Source of the DNA: an uncultured Methylobacillus sp.
GTDB lineage: Bacteria > Pseudomonadota > Gammaproteobacteria > Burkholderiales > Methylophilaceae
Length of the DNA stretch: 54,730 nt
Assembly: GCA_946478965.1 (NCBI GenBank)
Contig: CAMLDQ010000002.1
Location: 1 to 54,730, forward strand
Direction: 5' to 3'
The notes under the pieces are model-generated. The model was not told the origin of the DNA. It was given only the letters and a program-made list of their open reading frames with translations, and did no database searches. Positions 16,258-26,750 of the stretch are shown in pieces (the stretch's first letter is position 1; each line of letters begins with the position of its first letter). Made by a program: the position numbers and the translations under genes.

Positions 16258-16265
16258 CGTCTGGA

Positions 16266-17069
16266 TCAGGCGCGAATAAATGCCGGAGGCTGAGGCGAGT
16301 CGGCGGAAACAGTCATGACCTCATATCCGGTTGGTGTGACGAGGAGGGTGTGTTCCCATTGGGCCGACAGGCTGCGATCCTTGGTGACAATGGTCCAGCC
16401 ATCGCCCAATTGGCGGATATCACGCTTGCCGGCATTGATCATGGGCTCGATGGTAAACATCATGCCGGCTTGCAATTTGAGGCCGGTGCCGGGTTTGCCG
16501 TAATGCAGAACTTGCGGGTCTTCGTGGAACTTTTTGCCAATTCCGTGGCCGCAGAATTCGCGCACGACCGAATAGCCGCTGTTCTCCGCATGCCGTTGAA
16601 TTGCATGGCCGATATCGCCCAGCGTGGCGCCCGGCCTGACCTGGGCGATGCCTATCCACATGCACTCATAGGTGATGTCGCACAGGCGTTTGGCCTGGAT
16701 CGACGGAGTGCCGACGCAGAACATGCGGCTGGTGTCGCCGTGATACCCGTCCTTGATGACGGTGATGTCCAGGTTGACGATATCGCCGTTTTTCAGCACC
16801 TTGTCGCCCGGGACGCCATGGCATACCTGATGATTGATCGAGGTGCAGATGGATTTCGGGTAAGGCCGGTGACCGGGCGGCGCATAATTCAGCGGCGCCG
16901 GAATGGTGCCCTGGACATTGACCATGTAATCGTGGCACAAGCGGTCCAGCTCCTCCGTTGTGACGCCAGGCTTGACGAACGGCGTAATGTAGTCGAGCAC
17001 TTCGGATGCGAGTTTTCCCGCAACACGCATTTTTTCGATATCGGTATCGTTTTTAATCGTAATGGACAT
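16266..17069 (-). CDS. map: Methionine aminopeptidase, type I
   Basis: A 267-residue metalloprotease that removes the initiator methionine. The substrate histidine is in VCHGVPGDK. The metal ligands are seen in order: Asp in GDIVNLDIT, Asp in GYHGDTSRMF, His in CGHGIGKKFHEDP, Glu in FTIEPMIN, and Glu in SAQWEHTLLVT. The ATG at 17069 (MSITIKNDTDIEKMRVAGKL) is the canonical start. The upstream extension of the frame runs into the rpsB promoter region. map is divergent from rpsB, a frequent arrangement. Confidence 0.96.
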   Translation of the reverse strand: MSITIKNDTDIEKMRVAGKLASEVLDYITPFVKPGVTTEELDRLCHDYMVNVQGTIPAPLNYAPPGHRPYPKSICTSINHQVCHGVPGDKVLKNGDIVNLDITVIKDGYHGDTSRMFCVGTPSIQAKRLCDITYECMWIGIAQVRPGATLGDIGHAIQRHAENSGYSVVREFCGHGIGKKFHEDPQVLHYGKPGTGLKLQAGMMFTIEPMINAGKRDIRQLGDGWTIVTKDRSLSAQWEHTLLVTPTGYEVMTVSADSPQPPAFIRA

Positions 17070-17086
17070 GACTGCTGAAGCTGGCT

Positions 17087-17121
17087 TTGCCTTGAGTGGA
17101 GCGAAGCATTTATGGTAGCAT
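17087..17121 (+). promoter_or_regulatory. Probable sigma-70 promoter of the rpsB operon
   Basis: TTGCCT at 17087-17092 is followed after 18 bases by TATGGT at 17111-17116. An overlapping alternative is TTGAGT (17092-17097) with TAGCAT (17116-17121), also 18 apart. Either would start transcription about 35-40 bases before the leader hairpin. The stretch lies in the gap between map and rpsB. The assignment is by match to consensus only. Confidence 0.5.
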
Positions 17122-17156
17122 ACGCCGCCCGTTTCAATTGAATCGGGAAATTCCCA

Positions 17157-17204
17157 CACACGCTCACGTATAGGGTGCCCATGTCGGGTTTCTGGGAGCG
17201 TGTG
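17157..17204 (+). promoter_or_regulatory. rpsB leader hairpin, candidate S2 autoregulatory element
   Basis: CACACGCTC (17157-17165) pairs perfectly with GAGCGTGTG (17196-17204), a 9-bp stem enclosing 30 bases with GGGTGCCC. It ends 29 bases before the rpsB start codon and 18 bases before the Shine-Dalgarno AGGAGAA. In gammaproteobacteria protein S2 represses the rpsB-tsf message by binding a structured leader at this place. That this hairpin does the same here is inference from position and shape. Confidence 0.55.
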
Positions 17205-17233
17205 GAGGCTTAACCTTATACAGGAGAATCAAG

Positions 17234-17977
17234 ATGTCCGTGACCATGCGTCAAATGCTGGAAGCCGGGGTGCACTTCGGCCACCAGACCCGTTACTGGA
17301 ACCCTCGTATGGCGCCGTTTATTTTCGGCGACCGTAACAAGATCCATATCGTCAACCTCGAAAAAACCCTGCCGATGTTCGAAGACGCACTCAAGTATGT
17401 GCGTCAGCTGGCCGCCAACAAGGGCCGCATCCTGTTCGTCGGCACAAAGCGTCAGGCTCGCGAAATCATCAAGGAAGAAGCCGAGCGCGCAAGCTGCGCT
17501 TACGTTAATCACCGCTGGCTGGGCGGCATGCTGACCAACTTCAAGACGGTCAAGCAGTCCATCAAGCGCCTGTCCGACTATCAAACCATGATGGAAGACG
17601 GCAGCTTCGAACGCCTGGGCAAGAAGGAAGTGCTGGGCTACAAGCGCGAAATCGAGAAGCTGGAACGCTCCATCGGCGGCATCAAGGAAATGGGCGGCCT
17701 GCCGGACGCGATCTTTATCGTCGACGTCGGCCACGAATCCGGTGCCGTGACCGAGGCAGGCAAGCTCGGTATCCCGGTGATCGGCATTGTCGATACCAAC
17801 AACTCCCCGGACGGTGTCGCCTACGTTGTCCCTGGTAACGACGACTCCAGCCGTGCCATCCGCCTGTATGCCCGCGGTATTGCCGATGCGGTTCTGGAAG
17901 GCCGGAGCCAGTCGATCAGCGAGATTGTCAAGGCCGCAACCGAAGAAGAATTTGTCGAAGAACCGGCGGCAGAATAG
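17234..17977 (+). CDS. rpsB: 30S ribosomal protein S2
   Basis: A 247-residue small-subunit protein, recognised from [68 protein letters not shown] and the [17 protein letters not shown] region. The start follows a strong AGGAGAA site. The tail is acidic ([11 protein letters not shown]), as common in betaproteobacteria. It is the first gene of the long translation/envelope cluster. A terminator stands between it and tsf. Confidence 0.98.
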   Translation: MSVTMRQMLEAGVHFGHQTRYWNPRMAPFIFGDRNKIHIVNLEKTLPMFEDALKYVRQLAANKGRILFVGTKRQAREIIKEEAERASCAYVNHRWLGGMLTNFKTVKQSIKRLSDYQTMMEDGSFERLGKKEVLGYKREIEKLERSIGGIKEMGGLPDAIFIVDVGHESGAVTEAGKLGIPVIGIVDTNNSPDGVAYVVPGNDDSSRAIRLYARGIADAVLEGRSQSISEIVKAATEEEFVEEPAAE

Positions 17978-17986
17978 AAAACCCTT

Positions 17987-18012
17987 GAAAAGGGGCGTTA
18001 AGCCCCTTTTTT
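17987..18012 (+). terminator. rpsB-tsf intercistronic terminator/attenuator
   Basis: AAGGGGC (17990-17996) pairs with GCCCCTT (18002-18008) around the loop GTTAA, and six T residues close the right side. It is a good intrinsic terminator 10 bases after the rpsB stop and upstream of the tsf ribosome site. The same position carries a partial terminator in other bacteria. It probably lowers tsf and downstream expression relative to rpsB without abolishing it. Confidence 0.8.
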
Positions 18013-18055
18013 ATACCCGCAATTTGTGGGATCGGAATTAGTTAGGAGAATTACG

Positions 18056-18931
18056 ATGGCGGAAATTACCGCAGGTATGGTGAAGGAACTGCGTGAGCGT
18101 ACCGACGCTCCGATGATGGACTGCAAGAAGGCGCTGAGCGAAGCCGAAGGCGACATGGCACGTGCGGAAGAAATCCTGCGTGTGCGCTTCGGCAACAAGG
18201 CCAGCAAGGCTGCAGGCCGAGTTGCAGCAGAAGGCACCGTTGGCATCTACATCAGCGCGGACGGCAAGCTGGGCTCCATGGTCGAAGTGAACTGCGAAAC
18301 CGACTTTGTTGCCAAGAACGATGAATTCCTGGCGCTGACCAAGAATCTGGCCGAGCTGGTTGCCAGCAACAACCCGACGGATGCCGAAGCGCTTTCCACG
18401 TTGAAGATCGGCGACAGCACGGCGGAAGAAGTGCGTGCGCAGCTGGTTGGCAAGATTGGCGAAAACATGACCGTGCGTCGTTTCGTTCGTGTCGAAGCCA
18501 AGGGTGCATTGGCGAGCTATGTGCATGGCGGCAAGATCGGCGTGCTGGTGGATGTTGTCGGCGGGGACGAGTCCCTGGCCAAGGATATCGCAATGCATAT
18601 TGCTGCGGCTAAGCCGAAGTCGCTGGACGCTTCCGGTGTGGATGCTTCCCTGATCGAGGCCGAGCGACGCGTTGCCATTGAAAAGGCCAAGGAAGCCGGC
18701 AAGCCGGAAGCAATGCTGGAAAAGATCGCTGACGGTACGGTGCAGAAGTTTCTGAAGGAAGTGACCCTGCTGTCGCAGCCCTTTGTCAAGGATGACAAGC
18801 AGACCATTGAGCAGCTGCTGAAATCCAGGGGCGCCAGTGTTGCCAGCTTCACGATGTACGTCGTCGGCGAAGGCATCGAGAAGAAGGTGACCGATTTCGC
18901 TGCCGAAGTGGCTGCTGCTGCCAAGGTGTAA
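18056..18931 (+). CDS. tsf: Elongation factor Ts
   Basis: A 291-residue guanine-nucleotide exchange factor for EF-Tu. The N-terminal signature is [20 protein letters not shown], then [16 protein letters not shown], the core exchange loop. The C-terminal region includes LLSQPFVKD. The ATG at 18056 follows GTTAGGAGAA at a good distance. A longer frame from 18026 overlaps the terminator region and lacks a ribosome site. pyrH starts 7 bases after the stop. Confidence 0.97.
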   Translation: MAEITAGMVKELRERTDAPMMDCKKALSEAEGDMARAEEILRVRFGNKASKAAGRVAAEGTVGIYISADGKLGSMVEVNCETDFVAKNDEFLALTKNLAELVASNNPTDAEALSTLKIGDSTAEEVRAQLVGKIGENMTVRRFVRVEAKGALASYVHGGKIGVLVDVVGGDESLAKDIAMHIAAAKPKSLDASGVDASLIEAERRVAIEKAKEAGKPEAMLEKIADGTVQKFLKEVTLLSQPFVKDDKQTIEQLLKSRGASVASFTMYVVGEGIEKKVTDFAAEVAAAAKV

Positions 18932-18938
18932 TCCACGC

Positions 18939-19655
18939 ATGACCGCCCCTGCCTATAAACGCATTCTGCTCAAGCTGTCCGGCGAAGCCCTGATGGGCGA
19001 GGATAGCTACGGCATCAACCGTGCGACCATCGAACGTATCGTCGCCGAAATCAAGGAAGTGGTTGATCTCGGGGTCGAAGTGGGCGTGGTGATCGGCGGG
19101 GGCAATATTTTCCGGGGTGTCGCACCCGCCGCAGCCGGCATGGATCGTGCCACGGCCGATTACATGGGCATGATGGCGACCGTGATGAATGCTCTGGCCC
19201 TGCAGGACGCGATGCGCCAGATCGGACTGGTCAGCCGCGTGCAGTCCGCGCTCAACATCGAGCAGGTGGCCGAGCCTTATATTCGCGGCAAGGCGATTCG
19301 TTACCTTGAAGAGGGGCGCGTGGTCATCTTCGGTGCCGGTACCGGCAATCCCTTCTTTACGACAGATACTGCAGCCGCGCTACGCGGCATGGAAATCAAC
19401 GCCGACATCGTGCTGAAGGCGACCAAGGTGGATGGCGTCTATACGGATGATCCGAAGACGCATCCTGACGCGATGCGCTACAAGACGCTGACATTCGACG
19501 AGGCCATCATCAAGAACCTGAAGGTGATGGATGCCACCGCTCTGACTTTGTGCCGTGATCAGAAATTGCCGATCTGCGTATTCAGCATATTCAAGCAGGG
19601 CGGGCTGAAACGCGTGGTAATGGGCGAAGATGAAGGCACGCATGTGCTACCCTAG
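18939..19655 (+). CDS. pyrH: Uridylate kinase (UMP kinase)
   Basis: A 238-residue bacterial UMP kinase of the amino-acid-kinase fold that makes UDP for nucleic acid and envelope precursors. Recognised from [64 protein letters not shown] and [16 protein letters not shown]. The length is normal. It lies between tsf and frr in the conserved order, with 7 and 17 bases of spacing. Confidence 0.98.
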   Translation: MTAPAYKRILLKLSGEALMGEDSYGINRATIERIVAEIKEVVDLGVEVGVVIGGGNIFRGVAPAAAGMDRATADYMGMMATVMNALALQDAMRQIGLVSRVQSALNIEQVAEPYIRGKAIRYLEEGRVVIFGAGTGNPFFTTDTAAALRGMEINADIVLKATKVDGVYTDDPKTHPDAMRYKTLTFDEAIIKNLKVMDATALTLCRDQKLPICVFSIFKQGGLKRVVMGEDEGTHVLP

Positions 19656-19672
19656 TGACAAAGGAGACCGAC

Positions 19673-20230
19673 ATGCTGAATGACATCAAGAAAACGACAG
19701 AACAAAAAATGCAGCGTGCGCTGGAAGTACTGAAAACCGATCTCAGCAAGGTGCGCACCGGTCGAGCCCATGCGGGCTTGCTGGATCATGTGATGGTCGA
19801 ATACTACGGCAGCATGGTGCCGATCAGCCAGGTCGGCAGCGTAGGGGTGGCCGATGCGCGTACCCTTACGGTCAGCGCTTGGGAAAAACCCATGTTGGCC
19901 AAGATCGAAAAAGCAATCCGCGATTCCGATCTTGGGCTCAACCCGGCCAACAGCGGCGATATGTTGCGCGTGCCGATGCCGGCACTGACGGAAGAGCGTC
20001 GTCGCGACCTGATCAAGGTTGTTCGAGGCGAGGGCGAAGATGCCAAGGTGTCCGTGCGCAACGTGCGCCGCGACGCCAATGACCAGTTGAAGAAACTGCT
20101 TAAGGACAAGGAAATCGGCGAGGATGACGAGCGCCGAACCCAGGACGAAATCCAGAAGCTGACTGACCGCTATGTTGCCGAGGTCGACAAGGCAATTCAG
20201 GCTAAAGAAGCGGAGTTGATGGCCATTTAG
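19673..20230 (+). CDS. frr: Ribosome recycling factor
   Basis: A 185-residue protein that splits terminated ribosomes together with EF-G. Recognised from [60 protein letters not shown] and [20 protein letters not shown]. The ATG at 19673 is preceded by AAAGGAG. The in-frame extension to 19655 would read through that ribosome site and is rejected. Confidence 0.97.
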   Translation: MLNDIKKTTEQKMQRALEVLKTDLSKVRTGRAHAGLLDHVMVEYYGSMVPISQVGSVGVADARTLTVSAWEKPMLAKIEKAIRDSDLGLNPANSGDMLRVPMPALTEERRRDLIKVVRGEGEDAKVSVRNVRRDANDQLKKLLKDKEIGEDDERRTQDEIQKLTDRYVAEVDKAIQAKEAELMAI

Positions 20231-20300
20231 GCCTCGTCCTGGAGGCTCATTGGAGCAGCCGGAGCCATGATATATCCAGTCTTCTGTTGAAAGGGTAGCG

Positions 20301-21053
20301 TTGGCCCTCTTTGCCAGTTCCACACAAAAAATTCCGGAGTCGCACGAAACACCGCGCCATATTGCCATCATCATGGATGGGAACGGGCGTTGGGCCAAGA
20401 AACGCTTTCTCCCGCGAGTCATGGGTCATAAGCGTGGTGTCGAAACCGTTCGCGAAGTGGTCAAGCAATGTGTGAGCCATGGCGTTGAATACCTCACGCT
20501 GTTTGCATTCAGCAGCGAAAACTGGCGCCGCCCCCCTGATGAAGTCAAATTCCTCATGGGGCTTTTCATGGAAGCGCTCAAGCGCGAGGTCTCCAAACTC
20601 CACCAAAATCAGATCCGGCTCGTGCTGATAGGGGATCGCTCCCGCTTCGATCCGCTTCTCCTGAAGGAAATTCATGAAGCGGAAAAACTGACCCAGCACA
20701 ACACCAAGATGACGCTGACCATCGCCGCCAATTATGGCGGGCGCTGGGATATCCACCAGGCGTTGCAGCGCATGCTCCATGCAAAACCGGAACTGGTCGC
20801 TGGTTTTTCGGAAAACGATTTGTCCGAATATCTATCCATGCATTACGCGCCTGAGCCGGATCTCTTTATCCGAACGGGTGGTGAGAAGCGTATCAGCAAT
20901 TTCCTGTTATGGCAGCTGGCTTATACCGAGCTCTATTTTACCGAAACCTTGTGGCCGGATTTCGATGCGAAGGCCTTCGAGATTGCATTGCGCTCTTACG
21001 GTCAGCGCGAGCGCCGTTTTGGGCGCACCAGCGAACAGGTGGCACGTGTTTAG
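20301..21053 (+). CDS. uppS: Undecaprenyl diphosphate synthase
   Basis: A 250-residue cis-prenyltransferase that makes the C55 carrier lipid for peptidoglycan and LPS. The catalytic Asp is in [26 protein letters not shown] and [20 protein letters not shown] bind substrate. The start is TTG at 20301. No ATG lies between it and the DGNGRW motif except the one inside the motif, so the TTG is well supported. The gap after frr is 70 bases, the largest early gap in the cluster. cdsA overlaps its end by 8 bases. Confidence 0.95.
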   Translation: MALFASSTQKIPESHETPRHIAIIMDGNGRWAKKRFLPRVMGHKRGVETVREVVKQCVSHGVEYLTLFAFSSENWRRPPDEVKFLMGLFMEALKREVSKLHQNQIRLVLIGDRSRFDPLLLKEIHEAEKLTQHNTKMTLTIAANYGGRWDIHQALQRMLHAKPELVAGFSENDLSEYLSMHYAPEPDLFIRTGGEKRISNFLLWQLAYTELYFTETLWPDFDAKAFEIALRSYGQRERRFGRTSEQVARV

Positions 21054-21873
21054 GACACGGCTGGCAACGGCAGCCGTCCTGCTTGGGTTCTTCCTTGCAG
21101 CCCTGTTCTATTTGCCGGATTTTTACTGGACCCTGCTGATGCTCGCCGTGGTCGGTGTCAGCGCGCTTGAGTGGGCCTTGTTGGCTGGATTTTCCCCGCG
21201 TGGGCGTTACACCTATCTGGCCTCGATTCTGTCGCTGGGTGGATTGTTGATGTGGCAAGCCGCATCGCCGGCCATGTTTGCTGTGCAGTATCACCTGAAT
21301 TTATGGCTCATCTTCGCGGCGTTCCTGTTCTGGGTCTTGCTGGTGCCCGCCTGGCTGATCGGTCATTTTCGCGCATCGAGCAAAACCTTGATGGCGGTGA
21401 CCGGCATTCTGGTATTGCTGCCGACATGGATGGCGCTGGTCGGGCTGCGCGGCGTGAGTCCGTATCTGTTGCTGGGGGCCATGGCAACGATATGGATCGC
21501 CGATACGGCAGCCTATCTTTTCGGTAAGCGATTCGGGCGACACAAGTTGGCTCCGCTTGTCAGCCCGGGGAAAACATGGGAAGGCGTGCTCGGTGCCCTG
21601 CTTGCGGTGACCATTTACGGAGTCGGCCTGAATGCCTTGCTGGGGCTCAGCCCGTGGCTGCTGCCCGGGCTGTGGTGCCTGACTGTGCTGAGCATCGTCG
21701 GCGATCTGTTCGAATCACTGCTGAAAAGGCAGGCTGGATTGAAAGATAGCGGTGCCTTGCTGCCCGGGCATGGGGGTATGCTGGACCGCATTGACGGCCT
21801 GACCTCCACGCTGCCCTTGATCGTGTTTTATCTTTATTTTCCCCTTTATTACACGATGTTCGTCAACGCATGA
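21046..21873 (+). CDS. cdsA: Phosphatidate cytidylyltransferase
   Basis: An integral membrane enzyme making CDP-diacylglycerol from phosphatidic acid and CTP. From the GTG at 21046 ([20 protein letters not shown]) it has 275 residues and about eight membrane spans. The family signature is complete near the end: [20 protein letters not shown] followed by LDRIDGLTS. The GTG overlaps the end of uppS by 8 bases. The frame extends far upstream inside uppS, but that part has no membrane character. The end overlaps dxr as ATGA. Confidence 0.93.
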   Translation: MFRTRLATAAVLLGFFLAALFYLPDFYWTLLMLAVVGVSALEWALLAGFSPRGRYTYLASILSLGGLLMWQAASPAMFAVQYHLNLWLIFAAFLFWVLLVPAWLIGHFRASSKTLMAVTGILVLLPTWMALVGLRGVSPYLLLGAMATIWIADTAAYLFGKRFGRHKLAPLVSPGKTWEGVLGALLAVTIYGVGLNALLGLSPWLLPGLWCLTVLSIVGDLFESLLKRQAGLKDSGALLPGHGGMLDRIDGLTSTLPLIVFYLYFPLYYTMFVNA

Positions 21874-23054
21874 AGCGTGTGCAAAACATTACCGTTCTCG
21901 GCTCGACCGGCACGATAGGCGTCAGCACCCTGGACGTCATCGCACGTCACCCGGAACGCTTCAGGGCGTATGCCTTGACTGCCAATTCCCGTGTTGCTCC
22001 ATTGCTGGAGCAGTGCCGTCAGTTTCAGCCGGCTTATGCGGTAGTGCTGGATGCGGACGCCGCGGATATCCTGAGGCAGCAGCTCAAGCAGGAAGGGCTG
22101 CCGACACAGGTGTTAAGCGGCCTGGCTGCGCTGGAAGAGGTAGCGGCGCTGCCGGAAGTGGATGCTGTCATGGCTGCGATCGTCGGCGCGGCAGGGTTGC
22201 GCCCGGCCCTGGCTGCAGCACGGGCCGGCAAGCGCGTGCTGCTGGCCAACAAGGAAACGCTGGTGATGTCCGGCGCGCTTTTCATGGAGGCCGTTCGCAG
22301 TGGCGGCGCCACCTTGCTGCCTATCGATAGTGAACACAATGCGATCTTCCAGGTGATGCCGACCGATGCGCATGATTTGAGTGCGGCGGGGGTTAGCAAG
22401 ATCTTGTTGACGGCCTCAGGTGGTCCATTCCGGCGCGCAACGGTGGAAGAATTGCAAAGGGTAACGCCCGAGCAGGCACTCAATCATCCCAATTGGGTCA
22501 TGGGGCCAAAAATCACCATAGATTCGGCAACCTTGATGAACAAGGGGCTGGAAGTCATCGAAGCACACTGGTTGTTCAATGCTGCACCGGAGCAGATTGA
22601 AGTGGTCGTGCATCCGCAAAGCGTGATCCATTCGATGGTGCAATATGTCGACGGATCGGTCCTGGCTCAACTCGGCAACCCCGACATGCGTACACCGATC
22701 GCCTATGCACTCGGTTATCCGGAGCGGATACAAAGCGGGGTGGGTGCATTGGATCTTTTCAAGACGGCCAGACTGGATTTCGAACCACCCGACACGGCTC
22801 GTTTTCCATGCCTGCGCCTGGCATTCGAATCACTCCGGCGCGGGGGCGATGCGCCAGCCATCCTGAATGCGGCCAATGAAATTGCAGTGCAGGCCTTTCT
22901 TGAGCGCAAAATCGGCTTCATGGACATTCCGCGCCTGATCGAACATACGCTGTCCGACATGGTAGTCGAGGAAAAGGTGACGCTGGAAGGCCTGGTCGCC
23001 GCCGATACGGAAGCGCGACGTATTGCAGAACACTGGGTGGAGCGTTTGCACTGA
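21870..23054 (+). CDS. dxr: 1-Deoxy-D-xylulose-5-phosphate reductoisomerase
   Basis: A 394-residue NADPH enzyme that makes methylerythritol phosphate, the committed step of the non-mevalonate isoprenoid route. The NADPH motif [18 protein letters not shown] is at residues 10-27, followed by [11 protein letters not shown]. The metal site is in [14 protein letters not shown], and [20 protein letters not shown] is the catalytic loop region. It is coupled to cdsA (ATGA) and to rseP (TGATG). It feeds UppS in the same operon and, more distantly, HpnCDE. Confidence 0.97.
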   Translation: MKRVQNITVLGSTGTIGVSTLDVIARHPERFRAYALTANSRVAPLLEQCRQFQPAYAVVLDADAADILRQQLKQEGLPTQVLSGLAALEEVAALPEVDAVMAAIVGAAGLRPALAAARAGKRVLLANKETLVMSGALFMEAVRSGGATLLPIDSEHNAIFQVMPTDAHDLSAAGVSKILLTASGGPFRRATVEELQRVTPEQALNHPNWVMGPKITIDSATLMNKGLEVIEAHWLFNAAPEQIEVVVHPQSVIHSMVQYVDGSVLAQLGNPDMRTPIAYALGYPERIQSGVGALDLFKTARLDFEPPDTARFPCLRLAFESLRRGGDAPAILNAANEIAVQAFLERKIGFMDIPRLIEHTLSDMVVEEKVTLEGLVAADTEARRIAEHWVERLH

Positions 23055-24412
23055 TGGTAACCCTGATCGCCTTTGCCGTTACCTTGGGGCTGCTCATTAC
23101 CGTGCATGAGTTCGGTCATTATCTTGTCGCGCGCTGGTGCGGCGTGAGAGTCCTGCAATTCTCCATCGGCTTCGGGCGTGCATTGTACAGCCGCCGTTTG
23201 GGTCGGGATGGCACGGAATTCATGCTGGCTGCGTTCCCCCTGGGCGGCTACGTGCGCATGCTGGACGAGCGCGAAGGTGCCGTCGCAGAAGCTGACTTGC
23301 CGCGCGCATTCAATCGTCAGGCTGTCTGGAAACGTATGCTGGTGGTAGTCGCAGGGCCATGCGCCAATCTCCTGTTCGCCGTGTTGCTGTACTGGATATT
23401 GTTCATGAGCGGCATCACAGGGCTGAAGCCGTTGTTGGGCAACGTTCCGGAAGACAGCCCCGCCGCCCGCGCGAGTATGAAGTCCGGTGAATTGGTGCAG
23501 AAAGTCGACGGGATAAGTGTTGCCACCTGGCAGGATGTGCGCTGGCTGCTTCTGCGTAAGTCCATGGAAACCTCCCGCATTGAAATCGAAGCGACCAGCG
23601 GCAATGATGAGGTTCATCTGCATCGTCTGGATCTGGCCGGCATTACGCAGGATGGCGGCCAGCACGATGTGCTGGACCAGTTGGGGCTGGCCGCTTACCG
23701 ACCTGAGATGCCTGCGCGGGTTGGCGAGATCATCGAGGGCGGAGCGGCAGCCAGGGATGGGTTGCAGGCGGGCGATGAAATTCTTGCCGTCAATGGCGTG
23801 GCGATTGCGCAATGGGAAAGCTTTGCCAGCATCGTGCGCCAGAACCCTTCCAAACCCCTGGAATTGAAAATCCGGCGCAATGGGAACCAGATGGCGTTGC
23901 GCTTGACGCCTGACCCGATCAAGCAAGGTGCCAATACGGTGGGGCGCGTCGGCGCCGCTTACAAGATGGCCCCGGAAGAACTGAAACAATACCTGGTGGA
24001 AGTGCGCTACTCGCCGACAATGGCATTGCTGCACGCGGCCGGAAAGACCTGGGATACCTCCGTGTTCAGCTTGCAGATGCTGGGCAGCATGCTGACCGGG
24101 GCGGTTTCCTGGAAAGGGGTGAGCGGGCCTGTCACCATTGCCACATATGCAGGCCAGAGCGCCCATGTCGGCTGGAAGTCTTTCCTGATGTTCCTGGCAT
24201 TGGTCAGCATCAGTCTGGGCGTGCTGAATTTGCTGCCGGTTCCCGTTTTGGACGGCGGGCATTTAATGTATTATATGATCGAAATTTTAAAGGGCAGTCC
24301 GGTCTCGGAACGTGCCATGGAAATCGGACAAAAAATAGGGTTCGCGCTGCTGGGGCTTTTAATGGCATGCGCGTTTTATAACGATATCAACCGACTCGTC
24401 ACAGGCTCTTAA
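23054..24412 (+). CDS. rseP: Site-2 protease RseP
   Basis: A 452-residue membrane zinc protease that performs the second cleavage of anti-sigma factor RseA in the envelope stress response and clears signal peptides. The zinc motif HEFGH is in the first span at about residues 18-22. Two tandem PDZ domains occupy the periplasmic middle (PEDSPAARASMKSGELVQKV and GAAARDGLQAGDEILAVNGV). The third zinc ligand is in NLLPVPVLDGGHLMYYMIEI near the C-terminus. The start overlaps the dxr stop (TGATG) and the stop overlaps bamA (TAATG). Confidence 0.95.
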   Translation: MVTLIAFAVTLGLLITVHEFGHYLVARWCGVRVLQFSIGFGRALYSRRLGRDGTEFMLAAFPLGGYVRMLDEREGAVAEADLPRAFNRQAVWKRMLVVVAGPCANLLFAVLLYWILFMSGITGLKPLLGNVPEDSPAARASMKSGELVQKVDGISVATWQDVRWLLLRKSMETSRIEIEATSGNDEVHLHRLDLAGITQDGGQHDVLDQLGLAAYRPEMPARVGEIIEGGAAARDGLQAGDEILAVNGVAIAQWESFASIVRQNPSKPLELKIRRNGNQMALRLTPDPIKQGANTVGRVGAAYKMAPEELKQYLVEVRYSPTMALLHAAGKTWDTSVFSLQMLGSMLTGAVSWKGVSGPVTIATYAGQSAHVGWKSFLMFLALVSISLGVLNLLPVPVLDGGHLMYYMIEILKGSPVSERAMEIGQKIGFALLGLLMACAFYNDINRLVTGS

Positions 24413-26721
24413 TGATATTCCGGCTCATTCCCTCTCTGATCATCGGGCTCTATGCAACCTCCGCCTTGGCCATGGAGCCTTTCGTTATCAAGGATATCCG
24501 GGTAGAGGGTATTCAGCGCACCGAAGCCGGTACGGTATTTAATTATCTTCCCGTCAAGGTGGGTGAAACCATCGACGATCAGCGTGCCGCCCAGGCAATC
24601 AAGGCTTTGTATGGCACGGGGTTCTTCAAGGACGTGCGGCTGGAGCAGGAGGGGGATGTCCTCGTGGTGACGGTGCAGGAGCGCCCGGCCATTGCCCAGA
24701 TCGATTTCAGTGGCAACAAGGCGTTCCCCAGCGATAAGATGAAGGAAGGGCTGAAACAGATCGGCCTGTCCGAAGGCATGATCTTCGACCGCTCGATGCT
24801 GGACAAGGCGGAACAGGAGATCAAGCGCCAGTACCTGAGTCAGGGTAAATATGGGGCTACCGTCAAAGCCATCGTCAGTCCGCTGGAACGTAACCGTGTC
24901 GCGGTTCGTTTCGACATCGAGGAAGGCGTGGTCTCCAAGATTCACGCAATCAATATCGTTGGCAACCAGGTTTTTGACCAGTCCGAGCTGTTGAAGCAAT
25001 TTACCTTGACCACGCCCAACTGGATGAGTTGGTGGAACAAGGATGACCAGTATTCCAAACAGAAGCTGACGGCTGACCTGGAGGCGTTGCGTTCGTTCTA
25101 CATGAACCAGGGCTATCTGGAGTTCAATATCGAATCGACCCAGGTGTCGATTACCCCGGACAAGCGCGATATCTATATCACGGTCAATATCAAGGAAGGC
25201 GAGAAATACACCGTCACCGACGTCAAGATGGCCGGCGAAATGCTGGTGCCGGAGGATGAACTGCGTAAGTTAGTCACAGTGCAGCCGGGTGAAGTGTTCA
25301 ATCGCGAAAAACTGACTGAGTCCAGCAAGGCGATCGGCGACCGGCTGGGAAATGACGGTTATGCCTTTGCCAACGTTAATGCCGTTCCTGAAGTGGATAA
25401 GGACAAGCATACCGTTGCCTTTACCTTCTTTGTCGATCCGGGCCGTCGCGTCTATGTCCGGCGCATCAACCTGACCGGAAACACGCGGACGCGCGACGAA
25501 GTGCTCCGTCGCGAAATGCGCCAACTGGAGTCGTCCTGGTATTCGGCTGAGAAAATCAAGCGCTCCAAGGAGCGCCTGGACCGGCTGAATTATTTTGAGG
25601 ACGTTAACATCGAGACGCCGGCGGTACCGAATACTGCGGATCAGGTCGATCTCAATATCGACGTCACGGAAAAATCCACGGGCAGCGTGATGTTTGGTGC
25701 CGGTTTGTCGAGCGCTGAAGGTGTCGTGTTCGGGGTGACCGTCAACCAGTCCAACTTCCTCGGTACTGGCAACCGGGTCAGTACGCAGGTGAATACGGGT
25801 AAAGTGAACACGACGTATTCGCTTTCCTATACCGACCCGTACTTTACGCCGGATGGCGTCAGCCGCGGTTTCGATTTTTATCGTAAGGACGTCGACTCGA
25901 GCTCGCTGGATGTGGGTACGTACGGCACCAAGTCCTACGGGGCCGGGATACGCTTCGGCATTCCGCTCAATGAGCGGGATACGTTTAGCGCTGGCATGAC
26001 GATTGACTATACCGCGATTGATTTGACCTCCAGCAGCCCGGACCGCTATGTGAATTACTGCGGCAACGACTCCGGGTGCGACAACACCACGCTACGCACC
26101 GATTTGGGCTGGGCGCACGATACGCGCGACAATATCCTGTTCCCCAATCGCGGCGTACTGCAGCGGTTGACCGGGGAAATTGGCTTGCCGGGACTGGATC
26201 AGGAGTACTACAAGATTTCCTACCAGCATACCTGGTACAAGGACATTACCAAGAACGTGACGCTCATGCTGAACGGTGAGGCCGGCTACGGTCAAGCCTA
26301 TGGCGGTAAAGAGTATCCGTTCTTCAAGAATTTTTATGCCGGCGGGGTGAGTTCGGTTCGAGGCTATCAGACCAGTGCGATCGGCCCGCGCGACATCGAT
26401 TCGGCAACCGGTAAGGATTATGCCGTCGGCGGGACCAAGCGCCTGGTCGGTAATGCGGAAATGTTTTTCCCGATTCCCTTCCTGACGGATTCGAAACAGC
26501 TGCGGTTGAGCGCTTTCCTTGATGCGGGCTCGGTGTGGGGCGTGCAAGGAGCGGCCGACTCCTGTAATGGAGCCGCTGATTGCATGCGTTATTCCACCGG
26601 GGTAGGGGTGAGCTGGTATTCGCCGTTCGGGCCGATCAAGCTTGTGTTGGCCAAGCCACTTAACGAAAAGAGCGGGGACAAGACGGAAACCCTGCAATTC
26701 CAGCTGGGTTCACAATTCTAA
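24412..26721 (+). CDS. bamA: Outer membrane protein assembly factor BamA
   Basis: A 769-residue Omp85 protein, the core of the machine that folds beta-barrel proteins into the outer membrane. A signal peptide (MIFRLIPSLIIGLYATSALA) precedes five POTRA domains, up to about residue 420, beginning with FVIKDIRVEGIQRTEAGTVF. A 16-strand barrel with conserved loop 6 (FYAGGVSSVRGYQ, the VRGF/Y motif) follows. The C-terminus ends in the barrel signal FQLGSQF with terminal Phe. Two cysteines in one extracellular loop (NYCGNDSGCDN) and another pair (DSCNGAADCM) may form disulfides. skp follows without a gap. Confidence 0.97.
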   Translation: MIFRLIPSLIIGLYATSALAMEPFVIKDIRVEGIQRTEAGTVFNYLPVKVGETIDDQRAAQAIKALYGTGFFKDVRLEQEGDVLVVTVQERPAIAQIDFSGNKAFPSDKMKEGLKQIGLSEGMIFDRSMLDKAEQEIKRQYLSQGKYGATVKAIVSPLERNRVAVRFDIEEGVVSKIHAINIVGNQVFDQSELLKQFTLTTPNWMSWWNKDDQYSKQKLTADLEALRSFYMNQGYLEFNIESTQVSITPDKRDIYITVNIKEGEKYTVTDVKMAGEMLVPEDELRKLVTVQPGEVFNREKLTESSKAIGDRLGNDGYAFANVNAVPEVDKDKHTVAFTFFVDPGRRVYVRRINLTGNTRTRDEVLRREMRQLESSWYSAEKIKRSKERLDRLNYFEDVNIETPAVPNTADQVDLNIDVTEKSTGSVMFGAGLSSAEGVVFGVTVNQSNFLGTGNRVSTQVNTGKVNTTYSLSYTDPYFTPDGVSRGFDFYRKDVDSSSLDVGTYGTKSYGAGIRFGIPLNERDTFSAGMTIDYTAIDLTSSSPDRYVNYCGNDSGCDNTTLRTDLGWAHDTRDNILFPNRGVLQRLTGEIGLPGLDQEYYKISYQHTWYKDITKNVTLMLNGEAGYGQAYGGKEYPFFKNFYAGGVSSVRGYQTSAIGPRDIDSATGKDYAVGGTKRLVGNAEMFFPIPFLTDSKQLRLSAFLDAGSVWGVQGAADSCNGAADCMRYSTGVGVSWYSPFGPIKLVLAKPLNEKSGDKTETLQFQLGSQF

Positions 26722-26750
26722 TGAATGCAATGAAAATCAGGAGATATCAA

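Noticed and set aside
22715..24262. 515-residue minus-strand reading frame
   Set aside because: It lies antisense to dxr and rseP, which have full family motifs and normal lengths. Its own translation is rich in His/Gln and shows no domain.
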